Shown: positions 1 through 8,939 of the stretch, piece by piece
Layout of the letters: every line of letters starts with the position of its first letter
Numbering within the stretch: the stretch's first letter is position 1
NCBI RefSeq assembly: GCF_004348895.1
Contig: NZ_RRZK01000024.1
Coordinates: 1-64,000, forward strand
Origin: Pseudomonas vancouverensis
GTDB taxonomy: Bacteria > Pseudomonadota > Gammaproteobacteria > Pseudomonadales > Pseudomonadaceae
Direction: 5' to 3'
Length of the DNA: 64,000 nt
Notes under the pieces: model-generated
Told to the model about the DNA's origin: nothing
What the model saw: only the letters and a program-made list of their open reading frames with translations
Databases searched by the model: none
Translations under genes and position numbers: made by a program

Positions 1-3
1 ATT

Positions 4-119
4 TCTTGACGACCATAGAGCGTTGGAACCACCTGATCCCATCCCGAACTCAGAAGTGAAACGATGCATCGCCGATGGTAGTGTGGGGTTTCCCCATGTG
101 AGAGTAGGTCATCGTCAAG
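4..119 (+). rRNA. rrf: 5S ribosomal RNA
   Basis: The sequence has the universal 5S core (CCGAACTCAGAAGTGAAACG at about 46-65) and GGTTTCCCCATGTGAGAGTAGGTCATCG near the 3' end. The ends CTTGACGA and TCGTCAAG pair to close helix I. The length of about 116 nt is normal. The rest of the rrn operon (16S, 23S) should lie to the left of the window. The exact 5' base is uncertain by a few nucleotides. Confidence 0.97.
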
Positions 120-130
120 ATTAAATTTCG

Positions 131-167
131 AAACCCCAATTGCGAAAGCAGTTGGGGTTTTGTTTTT
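131..167 (+). terminator. rrn operon terminator
   Basis: AAACCCCAA and TTGGGGTTT form a 9-bp stem around a GC-containing loop and are followed by TTGTTTTT. It sits 12 nt past the 5S rRNA, as expected for a Rho-independent end of an rRNA operon. Confidence 0.92.
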
Positions 168-266
168 GGCCGCAGGAAAGTCTCTGCTGCTCAGGCACAA
201 TTTTGCACAGTTATTTTCGGCCCATGACACTAGAATGGGGCTTACTTTTTCAGAGTCAGAGCGCTT

Positions 267-926
267 ATGCCGGATCCGGTTGACGCCCCCGGGCTGTCAG
301 AATTACCACTCGAAAATCTGGTCGCCTGTCATGAGTGCGACCTCCTGATGCGTAAACCCGAACTTGCCCATGGCGAAAAAGCCCTGTGCCCGCGTTGCGG
401 TTACGAACTCTATGCCCACCGCCACAACGTGGTGCAGCGCAGCCTCGCCTTGGTTATTGCCGCGCTGCTGTTGTACGTTCCCGCGAACTTTTTACCCATC
501 ATGCAACTCAATCTGCTCGGGCAGACTTCTCAAGACACTGTCTGGAGCGGTGTTGTCGCGCTTTTTGACACCGGCATGCAAAGCGTTTCAGTGATCGTGT
601 TCCTGTGCAGCATGGCGATCCCGCTGCTCAAGCTGTTGTGCCAATTGGCCGTATTGCTGAGCATCCGCTTTGATATCGGACGCAGCTATGGCTTGTTGCT
701 CTATCGCATTTATCACCATATACGCGAATGGGGGATGCTCGAGGTTTACTTCATGGGCGTACTCGTTGCGATCGTCAAGCTGGCAGATATGGCAGCCATC
801 ACGGTGGGCCTCGGGCTCACGTGTTTCATTGGCTTGTTGTTGATTCAGGTCTGGTTGGAGGTCGTGATGTCGCCTCACCAGATCTGGCAAGCGTTATCAG
901 GAGAGGATGCCCATGCGGGCGATTGA
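267..926 (+). CDS. PqiA/LetA-like membrane protein, first copy
   Basis: 219-aa inner-membrane protein of the PqiA (paraquat-inducible protein A) family. The cytoplasmic N-terminus carries a zinc ribbon, Cys21-x2-Cys24 and Cys41-x2-Cys44 (CHEC, CPRC), followed by four hydrophobic helices from about residue 57 on. E. coli LetA (YebS) and PqiA contain two such ribbon-plus-TM units in one chain of over 400 residues. Here the two halves are separate genes, and this is the first. It overlaps the next gene slightly and is the first gene of a three-gene operon ending in an MCE protein. The family works with an MCE partner in lipid movement between inner and outer membranes. That this pair does so is inference from homology and context. 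Confidence 0.85.
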   Translation: MPDPVDAPGLSELPLENLVACHECDLLMRKPELAHGEKALCPRCGYELYAHRHNVVQRSLALVIAALLLYVPANFLPIMQLNLLGQTSQDTVWSGVVALFDTGMQSVSVIVFLCSMAIPLLKLLCQLAVLLSIRFDIGRSYGLLLYRIYHHIREWGMLEVYFMGVLVAIVKLADMAAITVGLGLTCFIGLLLIQVWLEVVMSPHQIWQALSGEDAHAGD

Positions 927-1536
927 TGCAGGCATTCTGATTTGCAAGGAATGTCATGAATTGAACAGGCAGGAAGCTGATAGCGATGAGCAAGTCTGCA
1001 CACGCTGCGGAGCGTTGGTGCATGCCCGCAGCCCGAACAGCCTGGTACGCACCTGGGCATTGCTGATTACCGCTGCCATTCTGTACATACCGGCGAATTT
1101 GTTGCCGATCATGACCGTGAACTCCCTGGGCAAAGGTTCGCCCAGCACGATCATGGCCGGTGTCATCGAGTTGATTCACTACGGAATGTTCCCCATCGCG
1201 GCGGTAGTGTTCATCGCCAGCATTCTGGTGCCCACATTCAAACTGGTGGGCATTGGCTTGTTGCTGTTTTCGGTGCAGCGCCGGCAGCCACTGTCGGCGC
1301 GGCAACGCATCTGGATGTACCGCTTCATTGAATTCATCGGCCGCTGGTCAATGCTCGATATTTTTGTGATTGCCATCCTTGTGGCAGTGGTGAATTTCGG
1401 GCGGCTTGCCAGCATCGAGGCCAATCTTGGCGCCATCGCGTTTGCCTCTGTAGTGATCCTGACGATGCTTGCCGCTGTAACTTTCGATCCCCGACTGATT
1501 TGGGATAATACGGAGTCGGACGACGACCATGACTGA
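913..1536 (+). CDS. PqiA/LetA-like membrane protein, second copy
   Basis: About 207 aa, again a zinc ribbon (CKEC and CTRC, residues 11-14 and 29-32 from this start) followed by four TM segments. I chose the ATG at 913 over the one at 907 because the Shine-Dalgarno-like AGGAGAGG at about 899-906 is properly spaced only for 913. The gene overlaps the end of the upstream paralogue by about 14 nt, so the two are probably translationally coupled and assemble as a split LetA. Its own 3' end overlaps the start of the MCE gene by 8 nt. The resemblance to the first copy (for example YIPANLLPIMTVN against YVPANFLPIMQLN) shows an ancient duplication. Confidence 0.85.
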   Translation: MRAIDAGILICKECHELNRQEADSDEQVCTRCGALVHARSPNSLVRTWALLITAAILYIPANLLPIMTVNSLGKGSPSTIMAGVIELIHYGMFPIAAVVFIASILVPTFKLVGIGLLLFSVQRRQPLSARQRIWMYRFIEFIGRWSMLDIFVIAILVAVVNFGRLASIEANLGAIAFASVVILTMLAAVTFDPRLIWDNTESDDDHD

Positions 1537-3832
1537 TCTGCCTGTAGCAAAAACCCGCCCCGCCTCGAACTGGTCCGCCATTTGGGTGTTACCTCTGATC
1601 GCCTTGATCATTGGTGGCTGGCTCGGCTGGCGTGCCTACAACGAGAATGGCATCGAGATTCAGGTGCGCTTTGAAAGCGGCGAGGGCATTCAGGCCAACA
1701 AGACCGAGGTGGTCTACAAGGGCATGTCCGTTGGCAAGGTCAAGAGCCTCAAGCTCGATGACGAGGGCGATTCCAAAGGCGTGATCGCCACCATCGAAAT
1801 GAACAAAGACGTGGAACCCTACCTGCGTACCAGCACGCGCTTCTGGCTGGTCAAGCCCAGCGTGACGCTGGCCGGTATCACTGGTCTCGAAACGCTGGTG
1901 TCAGGCAACTACGTCGCGGTCAGCCCGGGTGAAGGTGAACCCGTTCGCAAGTTCAAGGCGCTGGCCGAAGAACCGCCGCTGTCCGATGCCAAGCCCGGTC
2001 TGCACCTGACCATCAAGGCCGATCGCCTGGGCTCGCTGAACCGTGGCAGTCCGGTGTTCTACAAACAGATCAAGGTCGGCCAGATCAAGAGCTACGTGCT
2101 GTCGGAAGATCAGAGCACCGTCGAGCTCAAGGTTTTCATTGAACCGACCTACGCCAAACTGGTGCGTAAACACACACGCTTCTGGAACGCCAGCGGCATC
2201 AGCATCGACGCCAACCTGTCGGGGGTGAAAGTGCGCAGCGAATCCCTGGCGAGTATTGTCGCCGGTGGTATCGCGTTCGCCACACCAGAGAATCGCAAGG
2301 ACAGCCCGCCAACCGACCCAAGCCTGCCGTTCCGCCTGTATGAAGATTTCGACGCAGCTGCGGCTGGCATCAGGGTCAAGGTCAAGCTCACTGACTTCGA
2401 TGGCTTGCAGGCCGGACGCACACCGGTGATGTACAAGGGCATCCAGGTCGGCAGTCTGAAAGCGCTGAAGGTCGATCCGGATCTGTCCGGGGCTACCGCC
2501 GAGCTGACGATGGACCCGCTGGCCGAGGACTATTTGGTCGAAGGCACGCAGTTCTGGGTGGTCAAACCGTCGATTTCTCTTGCCGGTATCACAGGGCTTG
2601 AAGCACTGGTTAAAGGGAACTACATCGCGGTTCGCCCTGGCGACAAAGGTTCGGCACCGCAGCGCGAGTTCGTCGCGCGGCCCAAGGCACCACCACTGGA
2701 CCTGCGGGCACCTGGCCTGCACCTTGTGCTGTTCACCGATAATCTCGGTTCGCTGGAAGTCGGCAGCCCGGTGCTCTACAAGCAGGTCAAGGTCGGCTCG
2801 GTACAGAGCTATCAGTTCTCACGCACCAAGAAGCAACTGATCATCGGCGTGCACATCGAGAAGGAATACGAAGGTCTGGTCAATGCCTCTACGCGCTTTT
2901 GGAACGCCAGCGGCATCACGCTGACGGGCGGCTTGACCGGCGGCATTCAGGTCAAGAGCGAGTCGCTACAGAGCCTGATGGCGGGCGGGATTGCCTTCGA
3001 TACGCCGTTGGCCAAGGCGCCGTTGCAAAAGCGGGTGCCGCGATTCCGCTTGTTTGCCAACCACGAAGACGCAACGCAAAAGGGCGAAGTGATCACCCTC
3101 AAGCTTGATCGCGCCGATGGTTTGCGCGCCGGGACGCCGATTCGCTTCAAGGGGCTGGATGTCGGCAAGGTTGAAGATGTCGACCTCAGCGACGATCTGC
3201 AATCGGTGCTGCTGACCGCACGTATTACCGAGGTGCCAGACCGAATTGCTCGAGTGGGCAGCCAGTTCTGGGTGGTCAAGCCTGAGCTTGGGCTGATCAA
3301 GACGTCCAACCTGGAAACGCTGGTCACGGGGCAATACATCGAAGTGCAGCCGGCCACGAAGAACCAGGGGCCGCAGAAGAGCTTCACGGCATTGGCCAGT
3401 CCACCGGAACTGAGCAAACGGGAAGAGGGCTTGAGCCTGGTGCTGAGCGCCGCCCGTCGCGGCTCGCTGAAGGCGGGTGTACCGGTCACTTATCGTGAAA
3501 TCACGGTGGGCAAGGTCACGGGGTATGAGTTGGGTCAGACCGCCGACCGGGTGCTGATCCACATCCTGATCGAACCGAAGTACGCGCCCTTGGTGCGCAG
3601 TGGCACGCGCTTCTGGAACACCAGCGGCTTCGACTTCGATGTCGGGCTGTTCAGAGGCGCAACGGTACGCACTGAATCCCTGGAAACCATGATTCAGGGT
3701 GGTGTCGCTTTCGCGACGCCGGATGGTGAACGCATGGGCACACCGGCGCGACCGGAGCAGACCTTCGCACTGTTCGACAAGTTTGAGGATGAATGGCTGA
3801 CCTGGGCGCCGAAGATTCCACTGAACAAGTAA
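1529..3832 (+). CDS. six-MCE-domain intermembrane transport protein (PqiB/LetB-like)
   Basis: 767 aa: short cytoplasmic N-terminus, one TM anchor (about residues 16-35), then periplasmic MCE domains. I count six, beginning near residues 42, 158, 281, 398, 521 and 635, each with the pattern 'x-GSPVxYKxxxVGxV'. The odd-numbered repeats end with a 'FWVVKPxxxLAGITGLETLVxGNYI' type block, the even ones with 'TRFWNASGI' and 'ESLxxxxxGGIAF'. E. coli PqiB has three MCE domains and LetB has seven, so this is an intermediate length. In LetB the stacked hexameric rings make a tunnel for phospholipid across the periplasm; the same architecture is inferred here. Last gene of the operon, followed by a strong terminator. 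Confidence 0.9.
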   Translation: MTDLPVAKTRPASNWSAIWVLPLIALIIGGWLGWRAYNENGIEIQVRFESGEGIQANKTEVVYKGMSVGKVKSLKLDDEGDSKGVIATIEMNKDVEPYLRTSTRFWLVKPSVTLAGITGLETLVSGNYVAVSPGEGEPVRKFKALAEEPPLSDAKPGLHLTIKADRLGSLNRGSPVFYKQIKVGQIKSYVLSEDQSTVELKVFIEPTYAKLVRKHTRFWNASGISIDANLSGVKVRSESLASIVAGGIAFATPENRKDSPPTDPSLPFRLYEDFDAAAAGIRVKVKLTDFDGLQAGRTPVMYKGIQVGSLKALKVDPDLSGATAELTMDPLAEDYLVEGTQFWVVKPSISLAGITGLEALVKGNYIAVRPGDKGSAPQREFVARPKAPPLDLRAPGLHLVLFTDNLGSLEVGSPVLYKQVKVGSVQSYQFSRTKKQLIIGVHIEKEYEGLVNASTRFWNASGITLTGGLTGGIQVKSESLQSLMAGGIAFDTPLAKAPLQKRVPRFRLFANHEDATQKGEVITLKLDRADGLRAGTPIRFKGLDVGKVEDVDLSDDLQSVLLTARITEVPDRIARVGSQFWVVKPELGLIKTSNLETLVTGQYIEVQPATKNQGPQKSFTALASPPELSKREEGLSLVLSAARRGSLKAGVPVTYREITVGKVTGYELGQTADRVLIHILIEPKYAPLVRSGTRFWNTSGFDFDVGLFRGATVRTESLETMIQGGVAFATPDGERMGTPARPEQTFALFDKFEDEWLTWAPKIPLNK

Positions 3833-3891
3833 GGACGCCATCGCTGGCTTGCCAGCGAGGAGGCCATAACACTCAGGGAACATCCGAAGCC

Positions 3892-3931
3892 CACAAAAAA
3901 GGCCGCGATCCATTGGATCGCGGCCTTTTTC
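3892..3931. terminator. bidirectional terminator between the MCE operon and mksB
   Basis: AAAAAAGGCCGCGATCC and GGATCGCGGCCTTTTT form a long GC-rich stem with A and T runs on both flanks, so it can end both the plus-strand MCE operon and the convergent mks operon. A smaller palindrome, CGCTGGCTTGCCAGCG, precedes it at about 3842-3857. Confidence 0.9.
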
Positions 3932-3949
3932 ATGCCTTCAGATCAAGCT

Positions 3950-6790
3950 TCAGACCGCATCCAGCTCCGGCTCATCCGCTTGTTCATTGACGGTCGCCTT
4001 CACCTGATCGTGACGACGGATGTACTTCCAGTCCGCTTCGTCGATGTAGATGCCGGCCGGGCCGCTGCCGCCTTCCAGGTCGATGGCGACACTGGCGCAG
4101 ACCTGCGGCTTCACACTCGCCAGGATCGGCACGAAGCCCAGTTGCAGGCTGGTCTCCAGCAGTGCGGCCTGGTTCTTCTCGTCGATGTCCGCCGCCTCGT
4201 CGAGGTAGTACGGCAGGCGCACGCGACCGGCCTGGTCGCGGTCCATCAAGTGCAGCAACAGGTACATGTTGGTCAGCGCCTTGATGGTCATGGTCGTACC
4301 GTTGGACGCCGCGCCATCGATGTCGGTGTGGATGACCGGCTGACCGTTGACCTTGGTGATCTCGAACGCCAGCTCGAACAGGTCCTTGAGGCCCAATTGG
4401 TTGTGGTTCGCTGCCACCAGGCGCGCCAGGTACTCCTTGGCCTCTTCGTTCTTGTTGTCCTGCTCGGCACTCTGGCTCAGGTCGAACACGGAGAGGGTTT
4501 CGCCTTCTTCGTACTGGCCGGCGCTGTGGATGATCTGGTCGATGTGCTTGAGCGCCTCCTTGTTCGGCGCGAGCACGATGCGGAAGCTTTGCAGGTTGGA
4601 CACCTGACGTTTGTTGATCTCGCGGTTGAACAGTGCCAGTTGATGCTCGAGGCTGTCGTAGTCGCTGCGGATGTTGCGCAGAGTCCGGGCGATGTCGGTG
4701 ACCGCCGCCCGGCGGGCCTTGCCCAGGGTCAGCGCCTCATCGGTGCGGTGCGCATAGGCGTTGATCAGCAGGGACAGGCGACGCTCCATATCGTCTTCGC
4801 TGTCGAACTTGGCCACGCCCTTGAGACGAACCTGGGCGTACAGCGCTTCAATCTGCCCGTCGGCCCGCAGCAGGCCTTGCCAGCTGTCCTGGTAGTCGTT
4901 GAGCAACGGCAGCAGGTTGTCCATGGAATCGTCGATCGGGTCCATGAACGGCGTGCCGAACGGCAGGTCGGCCGGCAACAACTGACGGCGACGCAGGGCG
5001 TCGTCGAGGGTGCGTTGCTTGGCTTCCATGTCGCCGATCTGCCGGCCGACCAGTTGCAACTTGGCCGACAGTTGCTGGACGCGTTCGGTGAAGGCATCGC
5101 TGGAGCGCTTCAGTTCGTCCTGGGCGGCCTCCATCTGCGCGAGCTGTTCCAGCTTGTCGCCTTCCTCGGCGCTCAGGGTCTGTGCGCGGCGGAAGTCTTC
5201 CAGGGCCTTCTGCGCGTCCAGCACTTGCTGGTACAGCGCTTCGGTCTGGGTTTTGCTGGCGGCGCGGTCGGCGGCCACGGCTTGCTGGGTTTTCAGCTGC
5301 TTGAGTTCTTTGTCCAGACGCTCTTTCTGGTCGCGCAAGGCTGCGCGATCCGCCAGCGCCTGCAAGGCCGGCGGTTCGATGTGCGAGATGTCGATGGACA
5401 GCCCCGGCACTTCGAAACGCTCGCCTTTGAAGCCGTCGAGGATCAGCTCCACGGACTTCACCCAGTCGCCGTTTTCGTCGAGCATGATGCCGTGCTCGCC
5501 CAGCGGCAGGCTGAACAGTGCGCTGTTGAACAGGCGCATCAGGCGCTCGACATCCTGCTGCGAGAACTCTTCGCGCAGACGGGCGTAGCTGTTGTTGTCG
5601 GCGTGATCGAGTTGCTGCTTGACCGATTTCAGGCGTTTTTCCAGGTCGCGCAGGCGCTCTTCCAGATCCTCGGCACTGAACTGACGCGACTGCGCCAGCG
5701 CACCGGCGAGTTCGTCGTGAGCATCCTTGGCGGCCAGCAGTTGCTGTTCCAGAACCTTGACGTCCTCGACCAGGGCGAAGCGATGCTTGAGGACCGACAA
5801 CTCGCCGAGCCAGCGCTGGATACCGGTGATTTCCCGCTCCAGGCGCATCAGTTCTTGGGTGCCGCCGCGCTGGTCGTTCTGCAGGGCATCCTGTTCGTTG
5901 CGGTAATGCTCGGCCTGGATGGTCAGCTCTTCCTTGCGGGCACTGGCGTAGTCCGACCAGGTGCCCAGCAGGGAATCGAGCAACGGCGAGATGCGGTGCA
6001 GTTTGCCGCGCAGGATGTCCCGTTGTTTCACCCCGTTGGCCAAGGCCTCGACCAGCGGACCGGCGGCGACCAGCGAGTTGTAGTCCTGCTCCATGCGGCG
6101 GACATCGCGGAAGGCTTCTTCGCAGGCGGCGATGTAGTCGACGCTGCCGGAACGCAGGCTGTGTTCGAAGGCGTCGAGAAACAGTTGCTTGAGCTTGGCC
6201 GCGGTGATTTCACGCATGTGCAGCAGGTTGATGAACAGCGCGCGGAAGGTCTTCAGGCTCTGCTCGCTGGTCGAACGCAGCGGGATCAGCGTCAGGTCCA
6301 GCGGAATCGACGTGTGACCACCGACCAGCAAGCGACGCAGTTCATCCGGCTTGAGCTCGTAGGCTTTCAGGCCCTCGCGCTCAAGGTTGGTGAACAGTTC
6401 TTTCTGACGCAGGCAGGTGTCGTTCTTCTGGTAATGGGCCAGGTCCAGCTTGCCGGCGTAGGCAAAGAACTGGTGACCGAAACCACCGCCGGGGCCGCGA
6501 CCGACCACGCCTATCACATGAGGACCGTGGGGCAGATTGACTTCGACAAGGATGTAACTGGTGTCGGAAGCGAAGTAGAAGCGCCGCGACTGCTCCAGGC
6601 TGTACTTGCCGAAACTCATGTCCGACATGCGCGCCAGGATCGGGAACTGCAAGGCGTTGATCGACGCGGATTTACCGAGGTTGTTCGCGCCGTAGACCGA
6701 CAGTGGTTCTTCCAGCGGGAACAGGCCGAGGCTGTAGCCGGCCGTGTTCAAAAGGGCAAAGCGGCGGATGCCGTAACGTTCCTTGCTCAT
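3950..6790 (-). CDS. mksB: MksB, SMC-like ATPase of the MksBEF condensin
   Basis: 946 aa. The N-terminal head has a Walker A variant GANNLGKS at residues 34-41. Long Leu/Gln/Glu/Lys-rich coiled-coil stretches follow on both sides of a central hinge-like region. The C-terminal head has Walker B LPYYLDEAADID from residue 859. This is the SMC-type subunit of MksBEF, which acts in chromosome organisation and segregation alongside SMC-ScpAB in Pseudomonas. Its start overlaps the 3' end of mksE by 4 nt. The related defence systems JetABCD and MksBEFG (Wadjet) also need a nuclease subunit, and none is encoded here, so the housekeeping version is the better reading. A long open frame on the opposite strand is a shadow of its regular coiled-coil codons. 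Confidence 0.93.
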   Translation of the reverse strand: MSKERYGIRRFALLNTAGYSLGLFPLEEPLSVYGANNLGKSASINALQFPILARMSDMSFGKYSLEQSRRFYFASDTSYILVEVNLPHGPHVIGVVGRGPGGGFGHQFFAYAGKLDLAHYQKNDTCLRQKELFTNLEREGLKAYELKPDELRRLLVGGHTSIPLDLTLIPLRSTSEQSLKTFRALFINLLHMREITAAKLKQLFLDAFEHSLRSGSVDYIAACEEAFRDVRRMEQDYNSLVAAGPLVEALANGVKQRDILRGKLHRISPLLDSLLGTWSDYASARKEELTIQAEHYRNEQDALQNDQRGGTQELMRLEREITGIQRWLGELSVLKHRFALVEDVKVLEQQLLAAKDAHDELAGALAQSRQFSAEDLEERLRDLEKRLKSVKQQLDHADNNSYARLREEFSQQDVERLMRLFNSALFSLPLGEHGIMLDENGDWVKSVELILDGFKGERFEVPGLSIDISHIEPPALQALADRAALRDQKERLDKELKQLKTQQAVAADRAASKTQTEALYQQVLDAQKALEDFRRAQTLSAEEGDKLEQLAQMEAAQDELKRSSDAFTERVQQLSAKLQLVGRQIGDMEAKQRTLDDALRRRQLLPADLPFGTPFMDPIDDSMDNLLPLLNDYQDSWQGLLRADGQIEALYAQVRLKGVAKFDSEDDMERRLSLLINAYAHRTDEALTLGKARRAAVTDIARTLRNIRSDYDSLEHQLALFNREINKRQVSNLQSFRIVLAPNKEALKHIDQIIHSAGQYEEGETLSVFDLSQSAEQDNKNEEAKEYLARLVAANHNQLGLKDLFELAFEITKVNGQPVIHTDIDGAASNGTTMTIKALTNMYLLLHLMDRDQAGRVRLPYYLDEAADIDEKNQAALLETSLQLGFVPILASVKPQVCASVAIDLEGGSGPAGIYIDEADWKYIRRHDQVKATVNEQADEPELDAV

Positions 6791-7488
6791 GCGTCGAGCT
6801 CCTGTTCTTCGGCGATGGCGCGGGCCAGGGCGTCTTCTTCGCTTTCCTCTGCAAATTCGGCGAGGTCGAGCGGGTCATCGGTGTGCAGCAATTTTTCGTC
6901 GCTGTCTTCGTCGATCAATACTGGCGCTGGCAGAGGCAGCTCGCTGTGCAGGCTGGCGGCCAGATCACGATCCTGCTGGACCGACAGGCAGACATCGAGG
7001 AAGCGGTGCATCGGCGGCAGAAACCGGTACACGCCGTTTTCTTCGCCGGCGAAACCGAGCTGGGTCATGCGGCGCATGATCTTTTCTTCCAGCTCATCCT
7101 GGGTCTGAACTTCGGCCTGGATGAACAGGTCGCGGTACTTTTCCAGCAACGAGGGCAGTTCGTCGCGACCGAGGCTGCCGCCGTCGAGTACGGCAATCGG
7201 GTCGCGGCCCTGGTCAGCCAGGTGCTCAACCAGAATGAAGGTGAACAGCGCCAGACGCTGGGCGGTCTTGTTCACCGCGGCGGCGGCGAGATCCGGCACG
7301 AAGTAGTAGAAACCACGGGTGTCGCAGACCAGCTCAAAGCCCAGAGCCTTGAACAGCGTGCGGTACTGGTCCTGGAAGTTCGACAACTGTGCATACAGCT
7401 CAGGATCGCGGCGGCTGACGTGATAACCCTTGAACAGCTCGCGAAAGATCGGTGCCAGCTGAGACAGTTCGGAAAGATCAAGATGCAT
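6787..7488 (-). CDS. mksE: MksE, condensin subunit
   Basis: About 233 aa from the ATG at 7488 (MHLDLSELSQLAPIFRELF). A longer reading from 7521 is possible but overlaps mksF much more. MksE-type winged-helix subunit that binds the kleisin MksF and regulates the MksB ATPase. The acidic C-terminal tail (DEDSDEKLLHTDDPLDLAEFAEESEEDA) is typical of the family in Pseudomonas. It overlaps the 3' end of mksF by about 11 nt and the start of mksB by 4 nt, so the three genes are one translationally coupled operon. Confidence 0.9.
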   Translation of the reverse strand: MHLDLSELSQLAPIFRELFKGYHVSRRDPELYAQLSNFQDQYRTLFKALGFELVCDTRGFYYFVPDLAAAAVNKTAQRLALFTFILVEHLADQGRDPIAVLDGGSLGRDELPSLLEKYRDLFIQAEVQTQDELEEKIMRRMTQLGFAGEENGVYRFLPPMHRFLDVCLSVQQDRDLAASLHSELPLPAPVLIDEDSDEKLLHTDDPLDLAEFAEESEEDALARAIAEEQELDA

Positions 7489-8758
7489 TTGGGATGCTCG
7501 CAGAATTCTCGGCGGCGTCATCGCTGACCGAGAGCAGGGCGAAGGAGCGCAGGCTGACCTGGTGCTCGTGGGTGTGGTACTCGCGGCGTTCGAGACGCTC
7601 GCGCTTGAAGCGTTTTTCCCGCGACAGACGCGAGAACCAGTAGAGCAATTCGTCGGTGGCGCCGTCCGGTTCCTGCTCCAGTAGCCAGGTCATCAGGTCC
7701 GGCATCGGCAGGGCGTCTTCGCAACGTTCGAGCATCTCCCGAACCGTACGCGGCGCACGGGGCGCATCGCCGCCCTTGTGGGTCTTGTGGGCCTTGGGGA
7801 AGCGTGCCGGTTTCGGCTCGAAACGGGCCAGGGCATAGACGTAGGCTTCGACCTGGCTGGCACTGCCGAGAAAGGTGCTCTGCGGCCGGGTGAACAGCGG
7901 CATGGCGGCTTGCGGCACGGCGTCGATGCCCTTGCGACGGATCATCGACAGGGCCAACGCGGCACCACGGGTGACGGCGTTATGGCGACGGGCTTCTTCG
8001 CGCAACGGCAGCAGCAGTTCCCGGGCGTGACGCAAGGTCAGCTGGGCGCTGGTCTGCATTTCGAGGATGCGCGCGTGGGTGCGCAGCAGCATGTCGTCAT
8101 CGACCAGATGGCCGAGGCGCTGCTGTTCGCTGAGCATCTTCAGCAGCACCGTTTCGACCTTGCGCACGCCTTGCTCGAAGGCGCCATCGGCGTTGACCAG
8201 ATCGATCATCGGCTCGACGTATTCGTCCCAGGTCGCCAGCACTTCAGCGTAACGCTGGCGCAGGGGGATCTGTCGGTCGCTGGTCTTGGCCCGTTCGGCC
8301 ACGGCCACCAGGGCCTGTTCGTCGTTATCGAGTTTTTTCAGTACGTCGCGTACGCGCATGTCCAGCAGGCGCAACTGGCGTGCCAGATCATTGCCATCAC
8401 GGATGTCGAACGCGTCCTGGATGTAACCGGCCAGACGTTCGAGGTGGCGCAGGTAGGCTTCGATCTCCAGGCACAGGCCCAGTCGGTGTTCACGGCGCAG
8501 ATAAGCGAGGAAGTCGTGAATCTGCGCATTGAGCTCGAACCGGTTCGGGCTTTTCGCCACGGGAACCAGGATGTCGAGGCGAATCCACACGTCCAGCAGG
8601 CTGGTGATGTCCTGCGGCGTACTGTCGAGTTGCTGGGCGGCCAGTTGCGTGCGCAGTTCGTTGAGGCTCAGGGTGCCTTGGTCGAAGTGCTCGCACAGTG
8701 GCTCCAGAAGTGCCCAGTGTTCAGCGAGGGCGCGCAAGACGCGCTTGGGTTCGATCAT
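7478..8758 (-). CDS. mksF: MksF, kleisin-like condensin subunit
   Basis: 426 aa and first gene of the mksFEB operon. The family (MksF/JetA) provides the kleisin bridge between the two MksB heads and recruits MksE. Visible features are a predicted winged-helix N-terminus (ERALAEHWALLEPLCEHF region), long alpha-helical middle segments (SDRQIPLRQRYAEVLATWDEYVEPMIDLV) and a charged C-terminus. Assignment rests mainly on the conserved gene order with mksE and mksB and on length. The 181-bp gap to the divergent holD gene should hold both promoters. Confidence 0.9.
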   Translation of the reverse strand: MIEPKRVLRALAEHWALLEPLCEHFDQGTLSLNELRTQLAAQQLDSTPQDITSLLDVWIRLDILVPVAKSPNRFELNAQIHDFLAYLRREHRLGLCLEIEAYLRHLERLAGYIQDAFDIRDGNDLARQLRLLDMRVRDVLKKLDNDEQALVAVAERAKTSDRQIPLRQRYAEVLATWDEYVEPMIDLVNADGAFEQGVRKVETVLLKMLSEQQRLGHLVDDDMLLRTHARILEMQTSAQLTLRHARELLLPLREEARRHNAVTRGAALALSMIRRKGIDAVPQAAMPLFTRPQSTFLGSASQVEAYVYALARFEPKPARFPKAHKTHKGGDAPRAPRTVREMLERCEDALPMPDLMTWLLEQEPDGATDELLYWFSRLSREKRFKRERLERREYHTHEHQVSLRSFALLSVSDDAAENSASIPNAS

Positions 8759-8939
8759 CGGAATGGCCGGCTGGTTGGCGATAAAAGCCGCGATTGTACT
8801 TCATCGAAGGCGTGTCGATTCACTCTCGGGACGGGCTGTTGTTTTTTCTATCACAACGTCGATTGATCGACAGCGCGGGCGATCTTGCGCGAACGGCGGT
8901 AGAATCAGCTCACTTTAGTTATCCACAAGTGGCCGACCT

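Noticed and set aside
3932..7108. Very long open frame (1058 codons) opposite mksB
   Set aside because: It runs antisense to the clear SMC-like mksB gene. Its product is low-complexity (Gln, Val, Leu, Arg) with no recognisable domain, which is what the opposite strand of GC-rich coiled-coil codons gives.
3950..8758. Wadjet (JetABCD) plasmid defence system
   Set aside because: Three subunits are homologous, but the nuclease subunit is missing and the neighbours are housekeeping genes; MksBEF is the better name.
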